Shown here piece after piece: positions 1 to 5,382 of a DNA stretch of 5,382 nucleotides. The DNA lies in NCBI GenBank assembly GCA_029880025.1, contig JAOUPE010000124.1:1-5382 (forward strand). Reading direction: 5' to 3'. Position 1 is the stretch's first letter. Every line of letters starts with the position of its first letter. A program made the translations under genes and the position numbers. The DNA comes from Caldifarciminota bacterium (lineage in GTDB: Bacteria > Hydrothermota > Tepidihabitantia > Tepidihabitantales > JAOUPE01). The notes under the pieces are model-generated. The model did not search any database. It saw only the letters and a list, made by a program, of their open reading frames with translations, and had not been told where the DNA came from.

Positions 1-1252
1 TACTATCAGCATAATCATATCTTTTTGTCCACAGGGTATCACCATCCGGATTAAATTTTATCGTCACAAAGTCATTTTTGTTGGTTGAGCCAAGTTGCCG
101 GCTATAGCCGGTAATATAAACAAAACCATACTGGTCAAGTGCCATTCCGTTTTGCCCATCTTCATCAATTACATAATCAGTTCCGCCTGGACCATTGTAC
201 CTTGACGCCCATTGAAACACACCGCTTGAATTATATTTAAGCACAACCAGGTCATAATTGTTCGGGTATTTCCCATAAGTTCTTCCATAAACGTAAACAT
301 TGCCTGAACCATCCACCGCAATCCAATAACCTTCATCACCAGCTGCAGTATCTGGATTAGACCATCTTCTGACCCATTGAGTATCGCCACTTGAGTTATA
401 TTTTATTGTAGCAATATCATAACCAGTCCCTGGACCACCATAACTGGTCCCAGTTACATAAACATTGTCTGAATTGTCAATCGCAATCCCGAGGGCATTA
501 TCCGTACTATCGGCTGGACCATTATATGTTCTTACCCAATAAGTATCACCGGTTTCTGCTTTGTATTTAGCGACAACATAGTTATTGCGCTGGGTCGGGT
601 GATTAGTTTTTGATACGATATAAGGGTTACCACTGTTATCAAGCACCAAACCGTTTGGGGTAAAAGGAGCACCGCCGCCAAAACTATCTCTTTTAACCCA
701 TAATTGATTTCCTGACGAATCGTATTTGATTGTAGCATGTGAATACTTGCTGATACCAGGGTCTTGACTATAGCCTGTAATATAGACATTTTCTTGGTTG
801 TCGAGCACTAATTTTCTGGAAAAGTCATAACCAGTTCCTTGACCATTATATCTTTTTATCCAGGCAGTATCGCCATTCGGAAAATACTTTATCGTTATAA
901 AGTCGCCATTGCCTGATTCCATAGTATAACCGGTCACATAGACACAACCCGAATTACCAACTGCGACCGAGCGGGTCATTTGTGAAGCGTTCTTTTGATA
1001 GATTGATGCCCAAATCGAATCACCGGTCGGACCATACTTCATCGTTATGATATCTGAAATAGAACCTAAATAGTCACCGCAACCGGTAATATAGACGTTT
1101 CCTGAATTATCAACCGTAAGACCATACACGTAATCAGAGGCGTTAATTGGAATGGTTGACCATCTTCTTACCCAAGCCGTATCAACCTGTGCCAAAGCAA
1201 GAGTCGTTAATCCTATTAGTAAGATTGTAATTATGGTTTTATTTTGTACCAT
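1..1252 (-). CDS. Secreted SBBP-repeat beta-propeller protein, 3' end outside window
   Basis: The frame stays open for 417 codons from the ATG at 1250-1252 to the left window edge, so the C-terminus is missing. The first 21 residues form a signal peptide: a Lys at residue 5, a hydrophobic core (about 7-20) and a likely cut after Ala-Leu-Ala (19-21) before Gln22. The rest is tandem repeats of roughly 54 residues, each with a DTxWVxRY start, a DNSGNVYxTG core and a DxxTIKYxxxG end. The conserved Trp recurs at residues 27, 81, 131, 185, 239, 293, 348 and 408. This pattern is that of SBBP (beta-propeller) repeats, found in exported proteins of many bacteria. A seven- or eight-bladed propeller outside the cytoplasm is inferred; ligand and role are unknown. 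An AGGAGG site 5 nt upstream fixes the start. A sorting domain like those of the two plus-strand neighbours may lie beyond the edge, but this cannot be seen. Confidence in coding is high and in a specific function is low. Confidence 0.93.
   Translation of the reverse strand, partial: MVQNKTIITILLIGLTTLALAQVDTAWVRRWSTIPINASDYVYGLTVDNSGNVYITGCGDYLGSISDIITMKYGPTGDSIWASIYQKNASQMTRSVAVGNSGCVYVTGYTMESGNGDFITIKYFPNGDTAWIKRYNGQGTGYDFSRKLVLDNQENVYITGYSQDPGISKYSHATIKYDSSGNQLWVKRDSFGGGAPFTPNGLVLDNSGNPYIVSKTNHPTQRNNYVVAKYKAETGDTYWVRTYNGPADSTDNALGIAIDNSDNVYVTGTSYGGPGTGYDIATIKYNSSGDTQWVRRWSNPDTAAGDEGYWIAVDGSGNVYVYGRTYGKYPNNYDLVVLKYNSSGVFQWASRYNGPGGTDYVIDEDGQNGMALDQYGFVYITGYSRQLGSTNKNDFVTIKFNPDGDTLWTKRYDYADS
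29..1183 (-). repeat. Tandem ~54-codon SBBP repeat units inside the propeller gene
   Basis: Eight successive Trp-anchored units are visible. Trp-to-Trp distances are 54, 50, 54, 54, 54, 55 and 60 residues. The best conserved part is DNSGNVYxTG followed about 15 residues later by TIKY. The unit between Trp185 and Trp239 is the most diverged: its VYITG is replaced by PYIVS. The 60-residue unit carries extra residues before its core, around 358-368. The repeats are conserved in protein but clearly diverged in DNA, so this is an old internal duplication and not a recent expansion. Confidence 0.9.
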
Positions 1253-1257
1253 TTTTT

Positions 1258-1263
1258 CCTCCT
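1258..1263 (-). promoter_or_regulatory. Ribosome binding site of the propeller gene
   Basis: The minus strand reads AGGAGG, then 5 nt, then ATG. This is a full-consensus Shine-Dalgarno site and settles the start codon. It also shows that the organism uses Shine-Dalgarno initiation. That contrasts with the gene at 3567, which has no such site. Confidence 0.9.
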
Positions 1264-1297
1264 ATTTATTAAAAGATAATAATAATGTCTAAAATAA

Positions 1298-1318
1298 GAC
1301 TGGTTAGAAGTCCCAGTC
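1298..1318 (-). promoter_or_regulatory. Hairpin in the 5' leader of the propeller gene
   Basis: On the minus strand GACTGG (1313-1318) can pair perfectly with CCAGTC (1298-1303) across a 9-nt loop. It is followed by TTATTTT. It falls in the roughly 70-nt leader between the predicted transcription start and the Shine-Dalgarno site. A 6-bp stem followed by an imperfect U tract could be a weak attenuator or a 5' stabilising hairpin. It is too short to decide. Confidence 0.35.
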
Positions 1319-1322
1319 CCTT

Positions 1323-1343
1323 TCGCTAATTATAATATAGCGA
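1323..1343. repeat. Inverted repeat TCGCTA-N9-TAGCGA over the -10 region, possible operator
   Basis: TCGCTA (1323-1328) and TAGCGA (1338-1343) are perfect 6-bp inverted arms around a 9-bp AT-only spacer. The spacer contains the -10 box of the minus-strand promoter. A symmetric site in this position could be bound by a dimeric repressor. The arms could also arise by chance, and no regulator gene is nearby. Confidence 0.4.
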
Positions 1344-1361
1344 TAATTAATAATCAGTCAA
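1329..1361 (-). promoter_or_regulatory. Sigma70-type promoter of the propeller gene
   Basis: The minus strand has TTGACT (1356-1361, 5 of 6 consensus) and TATTAT (1332-1337, 5 of 6) with an 18-bp spacer. A perfect TATAAT at 1329-1334 overlaps it but with a 21-bp spacer. Transcription would begin near 1325, giving a leader of about 70 nt. This is the best promoter in the divergent region. Confidence 0.65.
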
Positions 1362-1426
1362 GAAAATTTTATCACGAGTTCTGAAAAACCATGCAACGCA
1401 AAGCGTGTGCGGAACAAGAGTGGAAA

Positions 1427-1568
1427 AAACCACGAAAGCACGAAAACACGAAAAAGAATGGTAAAGAATTTATCGAACTTGACGCAAAAGTACGCAACTC
1501 GAAGAGTCATCCGAGCAAAAAAGAAACAAGACCAATAAACCACGAAAGCACGAAAAAGACAAAGAAGG
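1427..1568. repeat. CACGAAA-type dispersed intergenic repeat, two blocks
   Basis: AAACCACGAAAGCACGAAAA occurs exactly at 1427-1446 and again at 1537-1556. Inside each block the 8-mer CACGAAAR is tandem: three units from 1431 and two from 1541. Looser A-rich relatives follow, as near 1592-1609. The blocks lie 110 bp apart, which is not a multiple of three, so they fall in different frames of the plus-strand ORF at 1391-1615. They cannot be a repeated peptide. From memory, similar strings occur between genes in many environmental bacterial genomes, where they are often mis-annotated as small proteins. Their function is unknown. Confidence 0.75.
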
Positions 1569-1611
1569 GACTTGCCATATGCGAGGAGAAGGATACGAAA
1601 AAGGAGAAAAA

Positions 1612-1634
1612 TTAATCCGCCTAAGGCGAATTAA
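1612..1634. repeat. Imperfect 10-bp inverted repeat with 3-nt loop
   Basis: TTAATCCGCC (1612-1621) and GGCGAATTAA (1625-1634) pair at 9 of 10 positions around a TAA loop. On the minus strand the hairpin is followed by TTTTTCTCC, so it resembles an intrinsic terminator in that direction. No minus-strand gene ends here, however. It may instead belong to the dispersed repeat next to it or block read-through toward 1252. Confidence 0.45.
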
Positions 1635-1667
1635 AAAAGACTTTTTCAGCGACCTCTCAATAAAGAA

Positions 1668-1696
1668 TTGACAATTGTGCAGAGTTTGCTCATCAT
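1668..1696 (+). promoter_or_regulatory. Promoter candidate of the C25-like gene
   Basis: A perfect TTGACA lies at 1668-1673. At 17-bp spacing is CATCAT (1691-1696, 4 of 6 match to TATAAT). Transcription would start near 1703, leaving a leader of about 16 nt that contains AGGA. The -35 box is convincing and the -10 box is weak. Confidence 0.5.
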
Positions 1697-1710
1697 TATA
1701 GTAAGGTATT

Positions 1711-1714
1711 AGGA
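1711..1714 (+). promoter_or_regulatory. Ribosome binding site of the C25-like gene
   Basis: AGGA sits 4 nt before the ATG at 1719. The spacing is short but it supports this start, which also gives a complete signal peptide. Confidence 0.55.
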
Positions 1715-1718
1715 ACGA

Positions 1719-3368
1719 ATGCAGAGCAAAATAAGAAAAATTCTAACAATTATCCTTTTATTCGCCGCCCTCGGTTTTAGCCAGGAAGGTGCCCGTTATC
1801 TGATAATTACCCATGATAGTCTGTATGCAGCAATTGAGCCTTTAGCCCAGTGGAAGCATAAAAAAGGAATGAAAACGAAAATCGCTCGAATATCCGAGAC
1901 CGGTTCGTCCAATACCCAAATCCGAGATTATATCGTGAATGCCTACAATACCTGGAATCCTCGACCCGAGTTTTTACTGCTGGTTGGCAGCCCGGCACTT
2001 TTGCCGAGTTTTCTGCGTAATTACCCTCCTCCCTCTTATGAAACAGACAACGAATATGCCAATATGACCGGTGACCTCAGAGCCGAGCTTTGCTATGGAC
2101 GATTTCCGGCAAAGAATCCATTTCAATGCAGCGTGATGGTGGCAAAAACTTTAAGTTTTGAGCGGACACCATTTTTAAGTGATAGTCTCTGGTTACGGGC
2201 TGGAACCATAATTATTAATGAGGATGGTGACCCGGATGATACAATTTATTGGAATGATGCTCGTTTTGTCGTTAGCCTGATGCGTTCGGCTGGTTATATA
2301 AAGATTGACACGTTTTCGGGTGCCCGTGGACACACTGCATCGGATGTGATAACAGCAGTAACTGAGGGCAGAAGTTTTTTACTTTATCGAGGTTCGGCAT
2401 ATGGCTGCTGGCCGCCGCCGTTTCGATTCGACCCGGGCGTGATTAATAACAACAATAAACTGCCGGTCATTTGTTCATTTACCTGTGCCACGATGACTCT
2501 GGCCGCGCTCGAATCAATGGTAGGCGATGCCTGGATAAAATCTGGGACCCCAGGTAATCCGAAAGGGGCAGTGGCATTTGTGGGAAATACCCGCGGGGTA
2601 ATGAATGTTGCGGCAATTCGCAGCGCAATGACCCATGGTTTCTTTAACTCGGTGTTTCGGCATTTGACCCGAAATCTTGGTCAAGCCGTGCTTGATGGTA
2701 AAACCCAAATCTGGGACGAGTTTCTTGACCGTCACGAATACGAAGCTTTTAATCTGTTAGGCGACCCGGAATTATGTCTGTGGACAGCCGTGCCAAAACC
2801 TTTAGAGGTTATTTATGAACCAACAATTCCACTTGCGCCCCAGAATTTTGTGGTAACGGTAAGAAGCGATAGCGTGCCCGTGCCAAATGCTTTAGTTTGC
2901 TTAATGAAAGGAACCGAGATATACGCCTATGCCTATTCGGATAGTTTGGGTCAGGTCAGCTTGTCAATAAATCCTTTGTCGACCGGAACCATGACGGTTA
3001 CGGTGACCGCACAGAATTGTCTGCCGCACGAGGGTAGCACTCAAGTGTTACCAGCCGGTATTGAAATCCAAAAACCAGCGGTAATTATGAAAACTTCAAG
3101 CCGTTTGGAATGCCAGCCCAACCCCTTTTCCAATCAGACAATAATCCGATATAGAGGAGAAAACTTAAAGACGGCTGGGCTGCGAATTTACGATTGCCAG
3201 GGTCAATTGGTCAAGCAGTTTGAACTGTCTCAGGCAAATAAAAATATAGTCTGGGATGGTCAGGATGAACAAGACAAAGAAATTAAGCCTGGAGTCTATT
3301 TTGCTGTCTTGGAAAAATTTGAATTCGATTCAAATAAACAAAAGCTAAGATTATTGAAAGTAAAGTAA
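1719..3368 (+). CDS. Secreted gingipain-like (peptidase C25 family) protein with sorting-like C-terminal domain
   Basis: This 549-residue protein begins with a signal peptide: basic residues at 4-7, a hydrophobic core at about 8-20 and a likely cut near 21-22. Residues about 26-358 match the gingipain (C25) fold: PEFLLLVG (83-90), the acidic strand with TDNEY (109-113), GRFPA (127-131), KLPVICSFTCATM (247-259) and the closing FNLLGDP (344-350). Cys256 aligns with the gingipain nucleophile. The usual YxGHG motif reads YRGSA (223-227), so Ser226 sits where the catalytic His should be. The enzyme is therefore probably inactive or altered. Residues about 362-447 look like an Ig-like or carboxypeptidase-regulatory-like beta domain. 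Residues about 460-549 are a FlgD-like / T9SS type A sorting-like domain with PNPF (467-470), VWDG (511-514) and GVYF (525-528). Active relatives are Cys proteases cutting after Arg or Lys. This protein may instead bind or process surface proteins. Its GC-rich codons contrast with the gene downstream. Confidence 0.95.
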   Translation: MQSKIRKILTIILLFAALGFSQEGARYLIITHDSLYAAIEPLAQWKHKKGMKTKIARISETGSSNTQIRDYIVNAYNTWNPRPEFLLLVGSPALLPSFLRNYPPPSYETDNEYANMTGDLRAELCYGRFPAKNPFQCSVMVAKTLSFERTPFLSDSLWLRAGTIIINEDGDPDDTIYWNDARFVVSLMRSAGYIKIDTFSGARGHTASDVITAVTEGRSFLLYRGSAYGCWPPPFRFDPGVINNNNKLPVICSFTCATMTLAALESMVGDAWIKSGTPGNPKGAVAFVGNTRGVMNVAAIRSAMTHGFFNSVFRHLTRNLGQAVLDGKTQIWDEFLDRHEYEAFNLLGDPELCLWTAVPKPLEVIYEPTIPLAPQNFVVTVRSDSVPVPNALVCLMKGTEIYAYAYSDSLGQVSLSINPLSTGTMTVTVTAQNCLPHEGSTQVLPAGIEIQKPAVIMKTSSRLECQPNPFSNQTIIRYRGENLKTAGLRIYDCQGQLVKQFELSQANKNIVWDGQDEQDKEIKPGVYFAVLEKFEFDSNKQKLRLLKVK

Positions 3369-3417
3369 GCTACTCAAAAGCCAGCTAAATTTATCCCAGA
3401 CAAACCCAAAAAAGTTG

Positions 3418-3499
3418 ATGGTAGAGTATGGTAGGCGGCTCAAGGTTAGTTCCTAAGCAATGGCTGAGGTAACGATGCTTAATTCTCTCACTATACCAT
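3418..3499 (+). ncRNA. Structured intergenic element, copy 1, with closing stem
   Basis: The conserved core at 3433-3478 matches 5171-5216 at 43 of 46 positions, with only transitions. In this copy the core is enclosed by an inverted repeat: ATGGTAGAGT (3418-3427) against ACTATACCAT (3490-3499), 9 of 10 paired. Inside are a UUAG/CUAA hairpin (3446-3449 with 3453-3456) and an AGGU/GCUU hairpin (3467-3470 with 3477-3480) with loop AACGAU. The element starts about 50 nt after the stop of the C25-like gene and ends before the promoter of the next gene, so it would lie in the 3' UTR. It could be a structured RNA or a REP/MITE-like DNA repeat. I do not recognise a known riboswitch or sRNA family in it. 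Confidence 0.5.
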
Positions 3500-3529
3500 T
3501 TCCCAATATGGGTATGGATAATATTTTTT
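3496..3529 (+). terminator. Possible intrinsic terminator of the C25-like gene
   Basis: CCAT (3496-3499) pairs with ATGG (3514-3517), and CCCA (3502-3505) pairs with TGGG (3509-3512), closing a 3-nt loop. Six T residues follow at 3524-3529. Six bases separate the stem from the T run and the stem has an internal bulge, so it is a weak terminator at best. Its left arm overlaps the closing stem of the repeat element, so the two structures exclude each other. Confidence 0.35.
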
Positions 3530-3533
3530 ACTA

Positions 3534-3561
3534 TTGACAAGAATCTAAGTAATACTACAAT
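3534..3561 (+). promoter_or_regulatory. Sigma70-type promoter of the gene at 3567
   Basis: A perfect TTGACA (3534-3539) is followed after 16 bp by TACAAT (3556-3561, 5 of 6 match). The expected transcription start, about 6-7 bp past the -10 box, falls at 3567-3568, on the ATG itself. This implies a leaderless or nearly leaderless transcript and agrees with the lack of any Shine-Dalgarno site. Confidence 0.6.
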
Positions 3562-3566
3562 AAGCT

Positions 3567-5150
3567 ATGCCCAAGATGAGTTTTTTTGTATTTAAAAATT
3601 ATCAAAATCAAGAATTAGGCTTCAGGTCATTAAAAACGACCCCGACCATACTATTATTAATGTTAGCTTTTACCTTAATAAAAGCAGAAGATGCCCCCAT
3701 ATGTTATAAATACCAAAATACAAAAATATCTTTACTGGTAAGGGGAATTATTTCTAATAGAGATGGTAAAGATGATGAAATCAAAACTGTTGTTAAAATT
3801 GAGAGGGATGACAGTTTATTCTATCAAGCTGACTCAAAAATATTTGTTCGTTTGGGTACGGCTAAGATGTGCCAATTTAGAAACTTTATAACCAATGAAG
3901 TCGGTTATTTTAAAATTACTTCTTTTCTTGATTCGCCTTATGATGTGGATAGAAGCAATGACACGTTGGTCGGATATTTTTGGATAAAAGATACGATTGG
4001 TTTGCCTGAACCGTATTTGCTAAACGAAGGATTTGATGAATGGTTAGCACAAAATTCGCTTAACCAGCATTGGTTACGTCCTAAATCAAACTTGTATTTA
4101 AGAAGAGGCAGCGAATGGCCCTGGAATTCGAATCTTACTAATTATATGTGTCTGAGAGGCGATACAAGAGGATATTGTTGTGAAACTCTTTATTCAACAA
4201 ATATAATATATCCTGAGGACAATGAGACCTTAAGGTTGAAGTTTCGGGTTTTGTTTTGGCCAAATAAACCAGCCCAATATAAAGCCCGAGTTGTCTATTC
4301 CACCGACGAAGGTAAAACCTGGTCCAATGTTTTGACATCATACAAGACTTACAAAAATGGCTATGACTCGGTAAACGTAATAGTAAATTCAGCAACTCGT
4401 AACTCAAAGGTCAAAATAGCCTGGATTTATTCTGGTGATTTAACTGATATTGTTGCCTGGTGTATTGATGATGTGACAATTATTCCGACAATTACCCCAG
4501 GTGTAGACGTTGCCCCCACAGATATATGTTCGCCATCAGAAATAATTACTCCTAATGACAGCCAGAGCGTATGCTTCATTATCAGGAATTTTGGAGGTTA
4601 TAAGGCAAAAAATATTAAAGCTGAAGCGTGGATTGGCAAAAACCATTCCGATACAATTATTCCCTGCCTTCCCCCATTTGCTGAAACTTTAGTAAGGCTT
4701 ACGGTTTCTGCCCCAAACGAGGGGAAATATTTGTTGAAAGTCATCACCAGCATAGCTAACGATGAAGATCAATGTGTAATGAACGATACACTTAGTGACA
4801 TTATCCTGGTTACTGCTTTACCCTTTAAGGTAACTGGAATCAATGAGGAAGAAACTTTTGAAGTCAAGCCAAGTCTTTTTATGCTTTATCAGAATTATCC
4901 TAATCCTTTTAAGAAGAAAACCAAGATTAAATATGGATTGCCCGTCCCGTCTAAAGTTAAACTTTCAATTCATGATATAACTGGTCAGAAAGTTAGAAAG
5001 TTATTTGATGGAGAACAGGAAGAAGGATATTATCAAATAATTTGGGATGGTACTGATAGTAAACAAAGAAAATTACCCTCTGGAATATATTTCTATATAT
5101 TGGAGACCGAGAAGGTTAGTTTTACCAAAGAGATAATTATTTCCAAATAA
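3567..5150 (+). CDS. Secreted multidomain protein with CARDB-like domains and T9SS type A-like sorting domain
   Basis: This 527-residue protein has a long basic N-region, a hydrophobic core (about 27-38) and a possible signal cut after Ala40. Residues about 45-142 resemble a CARDB-type beta domain ending in DRSNDTLVGYFWIKD (128-142). Residues about 150-308 look like a jelly-roll or MAM-like module: FDEWL (156-160), YSTDEGKTWSNV (244-255) and the closing IAWIYSG (284-290) and WCIDDVTI (298-305). Residues about 312-416 form a second CARDB-like domain ending in NDTLSDIILV. Residues about 435-527 are a clear FlgD-like / T9SS type A sorting-like domain: YQNYPNPF (441-448), DITGQKVRKL (470-479), IIWDGTD (491-497) and SGIYFY (505-510). 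No catalytic motif is visible, so adhesion or binding at the cell surface is likely. The ATG at 3567 lacks a Shine-Dalgarno site; 3576 is the only other early ATG, and the one at 3660 would cut into the signal peptide. Ten Cys residues occur, many for such a protein. Confidence 0.94.
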   Translation: MPKMSFFVFKNYQNQELGFRSLKTTPTILLLMLAFTLIKAEDAPICYKYQNTKISLLVRGIISNRDGKDDEIKTVVKIERDDSLFYQADSKIFVRLGTAKMCQFRNFITNEVGYFKITSFLDSPYDVDRSNDTLVGYFWIKDTIGLPEPYLLNEGFDEWLAQNSLNQHWLRPKSNLYLRRGSEWPWNSNLTNYMCLRGDTRGYCCETLYSTNIIYPEDNETLRLKFRVLFWPNKPAQYKARVVYSTDEGKTWSNVLTSYKTYKNGYDSVNVIVNSATRNSKVKIAWIYSGDLTDIVAWCIDDVTIIPTITPGVDVAPTDICSPSEIITPNDSQSVCFIIRNFGGYKAKNIKAEAWIGKNHSDTIIPCLPPFAETLVRLTVSAPNEGKYLLKVITSIANDEDQCVMNDTLSDIILVTALPFKVTGINEEETFEVKPSLFMLYQNYPNPFKKKTKIKYGLPVPSKVKLSIHDITGQKVRKLFDGEQEEGYYQIIWDGTDSKQRKLPSGIYFYILETEKVSFTKEIIISK

Positions 5151-5170
5151 TATCACAGAATCAGCCTCTA

Positions 5171-5218
5171 AGGCGGCTCAAGGTTAGTTCCTAAGCAATG
5201 ACTGGGGCAACGATGCCC
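5171..5218 (+). ncRNA. Structured intergenic element, copy 2
   Basis: This second copy of the 46-nt core begins 20 nt after the stop at 5150. It differs from copy 1 at 5201, 5205 and 5208 only. The hairpin becomes GGGC (5205-5208) with GCCC (5215-5218) around the same AACGAU loop, so base changes on both arms keep pairing and strengthen it. The outer flanks differ from copy 1: only short arms can close it (CAGA 5156-5159 with TCTG 5222-5225, and TATC 5151-5154 with GATA 5230-5233). No U tract follows, so it is not a standard terminator. Confidence 0.5.
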
Positions 5219-5247
5219 TTATCTGGGTAGATAAATACATTAATTGC

Positions 5248-5275
5248 TTGACAAATTCTGTAGACTTATTAAGCT
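5248..5275 (+). promoter_or_regulatory. Weak promoter candidate before the right-edge reading frame
   Basis: A perfect TTGACA lies at 5248-5253. At 16-bp spacing the -10 is only TAAGCT (5270-5275, 3 of 6 match). Transcription would start close to the ATG at 5283, as at the gene at 3567. The -35 box is good and the -10 box is poor. Confidence 0.3.
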
Positions 5276-5282
5276 TTTAGTG

Positions 5283-5382
5283 ATGCAGTGTTTTAATTTA
5301 GATTACATCCAAACTTTACAATCCAGGGTCCTAATATCTAAATTTTTATTTTTAGGCATTATGCTTTTATTCATTGGTCTAT
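5283..5382 (+). CDS. Partial CDS, N-terminus of a probable exported or membrane protein
   Basis: From the ATG at 5283 the frame stays open for 33 codons to the right edge. Its N-region has an Arg and a Lys (residues 15 and 20), followed by the hydrophobic run FLFLGIMLLFIGL (21-33). This resembles a signal peptide or first membrane segment with a long N-region, as in the gene at 3567. No Shine-Dalgarno site precedes it. A GTG at 5280 is in frame, and an internal ATG at 5361 has AGG 4 nt upstream, so the true start is uncertain. The frame is too short to assign a family, and chance openness of AT-rich DNA is possible. Confidence 0.42.
   Translation, partial: MQCFNLDYIQTLQSRVLISKFLFLGIMLLFIGL

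Noticed and set aside
169..789. Two minus-strand ORFs (169-390 and 532-789)
   Set aside because: They are out-of-frame shadows of the propeller gene, whose frame is open throughout and shows clear repeat motifs.
1358..1543. 61-codon minus-strand ORF overlapping the same region
   Set aside because: It is the complement of the same repeat, rich in Phe and Trp only because of the repeat, and overlaps the propeller gene promoter.
1427..1568. CRISPR array
   Set aside because: Units are 8-bp tandems without regular 30-40 bp spacers, and no cas gene is present.
1391..1615. 74-codon plus-strand ORF in the divergent intergenic region
   Set aside because: It is made largely of the CACGAAA repeat read in two different frames, has a Lys-rich low-complexity product and no ribosome binding site.
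3433..3480. Cyclic-di-GMP (GEMM) riboswitch
   Set aside because: The 3' part has a loose likeness to the end of GEMM-I, but the conserved GCAAA-containing half is absent and the element lies 3' of genes.
4138..4407. Minus-strand ORF of 89 codons inside the CARDB-like gene
   Set aside because: It is antisense to a well-supported gene, with no ribosome binding site or recognisable motif.

Overview
The window looks like bacterial chromosome from an AT-rich, uncultured lineage of the FCB superphylum or a neighbouring candidate phylum such as WOR-3/Stahlbacteria. This placement is an inference. It rests on three secreted proteins side by side, two of which end in the FlgD-like / T9SS type A sorting-like C-terminal domain (PNPF ... 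WDG ... GVYF/GIYF). The third is made of SBBP-type propeller repeats. No gene in the window is a reliable taxonomic marker.

Layout. Positions 1-1252 (minus strand) hold the N-terminal 417 codons of a secreted SBBP beta-propeller protein. It runs off the left edge and has a strong Shine-Dalgarno site and promoter. Positions 1253-1718 are a divergent intergenic region. It holds that gene's promoter with an inverted repeat over the -10 box, a leader hairpin, two blocks of a CACGAAA-type dispersed repeat that mimics a small ORF, a hairpin, and the promoter of the next gene. Positions 1719-3368 (plus) encode a secreted gingipain-like (family C25) protein that keeps the Cys nucleophile region but appears to lack the catalytic His. 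Positions 3369-3566 hold the first copy of a structured 46-nt repeat, a possible terminator, and a good promoter only a few bases before the next ATG. Positions 3567-5150 (plus) encode a secreted multidomain protein: CARDB-like, jelly-roll-like, CARDB-like, then the sorting-like domain. Positions 5151-5282 carry the second copy of the 46-nt repeat and a weak promoter. From 5283 a further reading frame with a signal-like hydrophobic segment runs off the right edge.

All three full or near-full genes probably act at or outside the cell envelope. The C-terminal domains of the two plus-strand proteins suggest a shared export or anchoring route. Nothing shows that they form one operon, because each has its own promoter candidate. 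The most interesting item is the 46-nt repeat at 3433-3478 and 5171-5216. Its two copies are 43/46 identical, both lie just downstream of genes for exported proteins, and their differences preserve base pairing in a hairpin. That suggests a structured RNA or mobile intergenic element that I do not recognise.
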